Positions 59,401-64,000 of a stretch of 64,000 bases of DNA are shown in pieces. Each line of letters opens with the position of its first letter. The stretch's first letter is position 1. The notes beneath the pieces were generated by a model that saw nothing but the letters and a program-made list of their open reading frames with translations, searched no databases and was not told the DNA's origin. Origin of the DNA: Hermatobates lingyangjiaoensis (Eukaryota; Arthropoda; Insecta; Hemiptera; Hermatobatidae); the NCBI GenBank assembly GCA_026182355.1, contig JAPFBL010000049.1:6283001-6347000 (forward strand), written 5' to 3'. The translations under genes were made by a program, and so were the position numbers.

Positions 59401-61055
59401 TTTTCTAGTTAGTTTTTTGACGTCATATGATAGCATCTGGACAAAGTCATGGAAACCTTTGTTGCTTCCATTTAAAAAAAAAATCAGTTATCATTCATCA
59501 TAAATATTTTATTTAGTATGGCATTTTTTGATTTTTATAAACACATTCTCATCGAAGTAATATATAATATATTAAACCATTTGAGAGTAATTAAGAATAT
59601 ACAAAAGTGAAATATCTATTAATAAATATGTTGAAATGAAGGGTGGATTCCCAAATAAGTCAATGTATATTAGTAACACAAACACCAACTGTCGACGACA
59701 TTATCTGGTTGATAAGTTACACAGTGATATCAGTTCTATATCAGATGTTTCCTACCTTTTTTCCTTTTTGTGTATATAAGAAATGTTTTATTATGTTTGA
59801 AGTAATATATTTAATTTTTTAAGAAAATATATTATTATTAAATTCATGAAATTAATCTAATATTTATCACTGCACAATAATACTGCTTGTTTTGATGGTA
59901 AATTCCAAGAAATTGGCTGCTAATGATTTAATTTTTATAACAAATAATTGGAATTATGTAATCATTATGGTTTTTACATGTTATATTGCAATTTATTGTA
60001 TTCTTTAATACACTTTTATCTAATGTGTGTGCCTTAGTGTATTTGTTTTTGCAATATAATATGTTTATCGTTCCAGGAATGCTTTCAGTATCTCTTTTGT
60101 ATTGTTTAAGTAGTAGAGTTACCATTGTTAATTAATGCCTCCTTTGTTTTTTTTTTTTGGTCAATATTAGGGAAGAAATCTCACAATTTGAGGTTGTTTT
60201 GTAGATTAAATGTGTTAAAACTTTTCCGGTGACCGTTGGCAATTTCCTAAGATTCACTTTTCACATTAAGGTAGGAAGTTATTCTGGTTTCTTTTTTATA
60301 TAGAGATGTTTCAATTTCTCCATTTGTGAACTTTTAAAACAATGAATTTTAAACAAAGTTCTTGTTTAAATGCTTTATAATTTTCTTAATTTTATTTAAG
60401 TTGCCTGATATAACAAACAGTTAAAACGTTTTGAGAGAACTAATTAAATAACAAAGAGAAAACAGTTAGATATGTACAACACTGGTACCCAAAAACTTCT
60501 GAAAGAAGACGAACCGTATTGTATTCCTTAATTTCATTTTTCTAATGATGAATGAAACAAATGTTTGTGACTTTAAGAAAGGTTATTATTTATTGTGTGA
60601 CTCTCTTCAATATCTTTCTGAAATTTGTTTTGTATCAGCTGTGTTAGGAATTGTAGATTTATTTTTTTTTTAAAAAAAGATTAAGTATTTTGACAAAGAG
60701 AACATTAATTATGTTATAAACTGTCACAATAATGTTGCAACAGAAGCCTAATTTAAAACAAAGAAAAATTTAGTAATTGACAGACTAATGTCTAAACAGG
60801 AAGCTCCAAAACAAATCAGAGGTGTCATAAAGGCAAAGGAGCACATAATTCTGTAGAAAGACTACTTGAAGTAACAATACAAAAAAAAAGAGGTTTGTTC
60901 TACATATATTAATAAATATAGCTTATATCTTACATACAGAATATAGTTCAACTGATAATTGGCAGACTTGTAAACAAGTACATTAAACAATAATACTGGC
61001 TCTGATGACTACAACTGTGGAACAGCAATAATAACTAAATTTTCTAGATATGTTA
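56457..61055. other. AT-rich intergenic DNA, 4.6 kb, almost featureless
   Basis: A (TA)n tract lies at 58364-58388. A short GC-rich spot, GGTCGGCCGGCGGGGGCCGA, lies near 56942-56961. No gene or mobile-element end is recognised. Confidence 0.45.
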
Positions 61056-61056
61056 C

Positions 61057-61096
<40 letters not shown>

Positions 61097-61097
61097 C
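61056..61097. repeat. (TA)n(TG)n microsatellite
   Basis: TA repeat passing into TG repeat. Confidence 0.96.
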
Positions 61098-61179
61098 TGT
61101 GTATAATGATACTTCTTAATCAGTATTTGTACCATTTTCTGACTCTTGTTGTTATAGTAAATATTTTGACTAGATGTTA

Positions 61180-61760
61180 TATATATATATACTTTCAAAT
61201 GAAATCAGATCTGATCGGACTATACACTTTGAAAACTTAGAGAAACACGAATAAGAAACAGAAACTAGGACTCACATTCAATATTTCGACCCTTTTAACC
61301 GTCGTTCTCAGGAAAGGAAGTTGAGTGGCGAGAAGACAAAAGCCAACTGGACAGCTTCGCAGAATATGTACTGGTTGGCAACAACGAAAACGAAAAAAAG
61401 TAGTAGGAATGCTGAAGGAGAATAGCAACGAGGAAACGTATAATAATAAAAAAATTAATAATGCGAAAATTATATAATTAAAAGGAATCTTCATAACTAT
61501 AAAATTCAAAAGAACAGAAAATTAAGAATTAATAAAATAAAAAATAATAATATGAAACAATAATTTTTTTTAAATTTATGAAAAAAATTAAATTTAAGAA
61601 AACTTCTCCTGTGAATACTGCATAACTGGTGAGGTTGATACCTGGATACCCCATAACTTCCTTTCCTGAGGACAATCGTTAAAAGGGTCCAAATATTGAA
61701 TGTGAGTCCTAGTTTCTCTTATTCATTCGTGTTTCTCAAAGTTTTCAAAGTATATATATA
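61180..61760. mobile_element. Fold-back element 4 (about 100-bp arms, TA-tract ends)
   Basis: Left arm 61222-61322 and right arm 61657-61756 are inverted repeats with some mismatches, separated by about 330 bp. Each inner arm end carries CCTGAG[G/A]AC[A/G]A then GTTAAAAGGGTC then AAATATTG (minus strand on the left, plus on the right). This is a CTGANGA-like box, a stem that in consensus is CGACC/GGTCG, then AAA. Each outer end runs into TATATATATA (61180-61192 and 61750-61762). It has the same plan as fold-back 1 but a different sequence family. Confidence 0.8.
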
Positions 61761-61762
61761 TA

Positions 61763-62849
61763 ACTATTTTTCAACACTGTGTAGTATCCTCTGTCAATCA
61801 GCTTCTTTCCAATTTTCTCAAGCTTGCAAAAGATGAGATTTGGGTTGTTTCAACAAGAATTTAAGATTGTCGACGTATTCTGACTGTCAGTTATATCGTT
61901 GTAGTAACAACGCAAAACATATGTAATTGTTTTAGTGACTTTTTGGTTGCCTGGTGAAATTTGGTTGCTTTCTTTGTTTTTCAGTTCAGTGTGACCTGTT
62001 ATATTAAATTAATCTAATATTAATATTAGATATATATATATATAATAACAATGTTGTTAATTGTTTGGATGTGAGTCTGACAAAGACGAGTCATTTTGGT
62101 CTAATGATCCCAGTCGAATTTCTGAATTCCTCACTCTCATTTAGACAGTGATTTATATATATACCTTATTGTTAAACCTAAGACCATATAAGCTGAAACA
62201 TGCTTTTTTATACGTTTTCATGTGTCTTATATAATGTTCTTGTTACTGCTTTCTTATATGTAATACACTTGCAATTGTCAAAGTGTTTCAAACGGCACAA
62301 GTGAGTACAAAGACATGAAAGAGTTCCAAATGGATAGTTTTTCATATAAGTAGAATACGTTGAAAAGATGAAGTGAGTTAAAGTTGCTTTTCTGAATGGT
62401 AAAGGTAGAGTGATCTAAGGGGTTGTTGGCACAATTCGAAAAACTCCTGATTGGCTTTGAGTTCATCCAAGTAGTTTTAACTTAATTTCTCACTAATTTC
62501 TAATTATATATTAATATAATAATAACAATAATTAATAATAATACAAGTTAATAATAATTAATGAAGAATTTAATAATTAAACTATAATTAAAAAATAGTG
62601 ACAAAATATTAAATCTGCTTTGATCAACTCAAAGATAAGCAGCACCTCTCCTGGCAGCCCAAACGACCCCCTAGTTCACTCAACCATTAGTTTTCTGTTG
62701 AGTACAACCTCAACCACTTAATCCCTTCAACATGTTCTACTTTTCTTATGTCAAAAAAAACTATCCATTTTGAAATCAAAATCACTTCATTTTGTTAGAT
62801 GAAGCCAACAGACTATTGAGAGTATCAGAAGTTAAATGTTAGATTGGCG
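61763..62849. other. AT-rich intergenic DNA
   Basis: A short TA tract lies at 62032-62044, and AT-only sequence at about 62500-62600. No gene is seen. Confidence 0.45.
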
Positions 62850-63756
62850 TTGATTTTTTATATGTAAGAATTTTATTCTCCTTACATCTTATATTAAGTG
62901 ATTTAAAATTTTTTTATTTAACTTCTAAACAGAAATTTTATTTTAACCGATTCTCTTAATAAATTACTAAGTCAATACAAATAATTGTATACAAATCCGA
63001 CAAGTATAGCAGATGATCCATTAGTCCAGGATAAATATTAAGTTTTATTACCCTTTGCAGTAACTAAAATTTCATGAATTTCTTCTATAAATTACAAATT
63101 TTCTGCTCAAATTTTTGCCAATATTTCACTGGTTTTTAATGAGACGTTTAGTATCGAAAAAACATTATCTGAAAACAGAAAATGTACCATATCGCCCTTT
63201 TGGTTAATGTAATTTTAAAAAAATTACCTGAATCATCTCTCACATATTATTCTATTTTTAGTTGTAATTTTATTTTGATCCCTCGAACAGTATGTCTTGG
63301 ATCTTCCTCACAAGCATTCAGATTGAATGATAACTCATAATTTTTACATTTTATTGAAACAAAAAATTCTGTTGCTTTAAAAATGAGAGAATTTTTTCAG
63401 TTTCCTTTGTCACCTCTAATATAATAACAAAGTTTCAAGACTCTAAAGTAGGCAGTTTTGGGGAAAAAAAGGTCTAAAAACACATTTTGACCAAAAAAGT
63501 AACTTCTCTATCATACATAACTGCTACCAAACAATTGGCTTCATCCACACTATAGTCCCATTATCGTGTAAATGATTAATTGCACACGAACCTTTGGATC
63601 ACACCATCCTTCCCCCCCCCCCCCCCCCCCCCACACAAACACAGACATCATCGAAAAAACGTCTTGAAAGGATTTTAGGGACGTCAAAACATGGAAATAT
63701 GTCAAATATCTCGATAGAATGTTTATACAATCACTATACTTTACTTATAGTAAAGT
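62850..63756 (-). repeat. HER repeat, short class, reverse
   Basis: 5' hairpin ACTTTACTTATAGTAAAGT at 63738-63756 on the + strand. The TG/GGGT tract is replaced by a run of 21 C (63612-63632) followed by CACAC. The 5'-half blocks run in reverse to 'ttatatgtaagaattttattc' at 62858. It ends where the copy at 390-1135 ends, so the short class has a fixed 3' boundary. Confidence 0.85.
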
Positions 63757-64000
63757 AAGAAACAATTGAACACACACTTAGTCACCAGTTTTCTGTCCTA
63801 CCAACACATAAAAAGAGAAGAGCTAATATGGAGTTTGTTTGTTCATTTGGCGATCATTTTTATAACATTTATGTGCAGATATATTAATGTGCAGTAACCT
63901 ACAAATTTGTCAGTTTATGGTAATATAATAAACTAAAATAATGTAATTTGTATTGTAATCTCAAATTAATAATGAATTTGAAACTTCTCTTGTCTTATAA

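Noticed and set aside
61237..61509. 90-codon antisense frame
   Set aside because: It lies inside the left arm and spacer of fold-back 4 and is a by-product of that element.

Overview
This is a strongly AT-rich piece of a large animal genome. It has no operons, ribosome binding sites or long open frames. It does have poly(A)-tailed retroposons, tRNA-derived SINEs, hAT-type and Helitron relics, long TA/CA/GA microsatellites and deep interspersed-repeat content. A 5'-truncated Jockey-clade LINE (about 33.6-34.4 kb) points to an arthropod, since that clade is best known there. Hemiptera-like is only a guess, from the general look of one repeat family. I found no intact host protein-coding gene. 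Every recognisable protein similarity is a decayed mobile element.

Layout. 0-6.9 kb: copies of an interspersed repeat whose 5' end is a 19-bp hairpin (called HER here, hairpin-ended repeat), plus an unidentified frameshifted coding relic at 1.3-2.0 kb. 6.9-10.2 kb: a decayed virus-like (Polinton/Maverick or adintovirus type) capsid-gene region, part of it duplicated as a 210-bp inverted repeat. 10.9-11.4 kb: a complete non-autonomous hAT element with a perfect 8-bp target duplication. 13.9-14.2 kb: a tRNA-derived SINE. 15.5-32.4 kb: dominated by HER copies in both orientations, with a SINE, a 147-bp tandem duplication, a retroposon nested in a HER copy and a clear Helitron helicase pseudogene (29.1-29.8 kb). 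33.6-34.4 kb: Jockey. 36.2-45.3 kb: two SINEs, a hAT transposase C-terminus, probable integrase and reverse-transcriptase scraps, and a cluster of fold-back elements ending in (TA)n tracts. 46.3-47.1 kb: a GC- and CpG-richer island, the best candidate for single-copy functional DNA. 47.9-50.1 kb: a near-perfect 150-bp-arm fold-back and a LINE 3' tail. 50.1-64 kb: mostly featureless AT-rich DNA, microsatellites, two reverse HER copies and a last fold-back at 61.2-61.8 kb.

The most interesting patterns are (1) HER, a high-copy non-coding family of two length classes with hairpin ends and a built-in TG/GGGT tract, with a possible distant relative at 37.5 kb; (2) several fold-back elements sharing a CTGANGA-hairpin-AAA core that resembles, but does not canonically match, a hammerhead ribozyme; and (3) the inverted capsid-gene fossil. 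All calls were made by eye and by remembered family motifs. No alignment or database search was run, so repeat boundaries are approximate, often by tens of bases.
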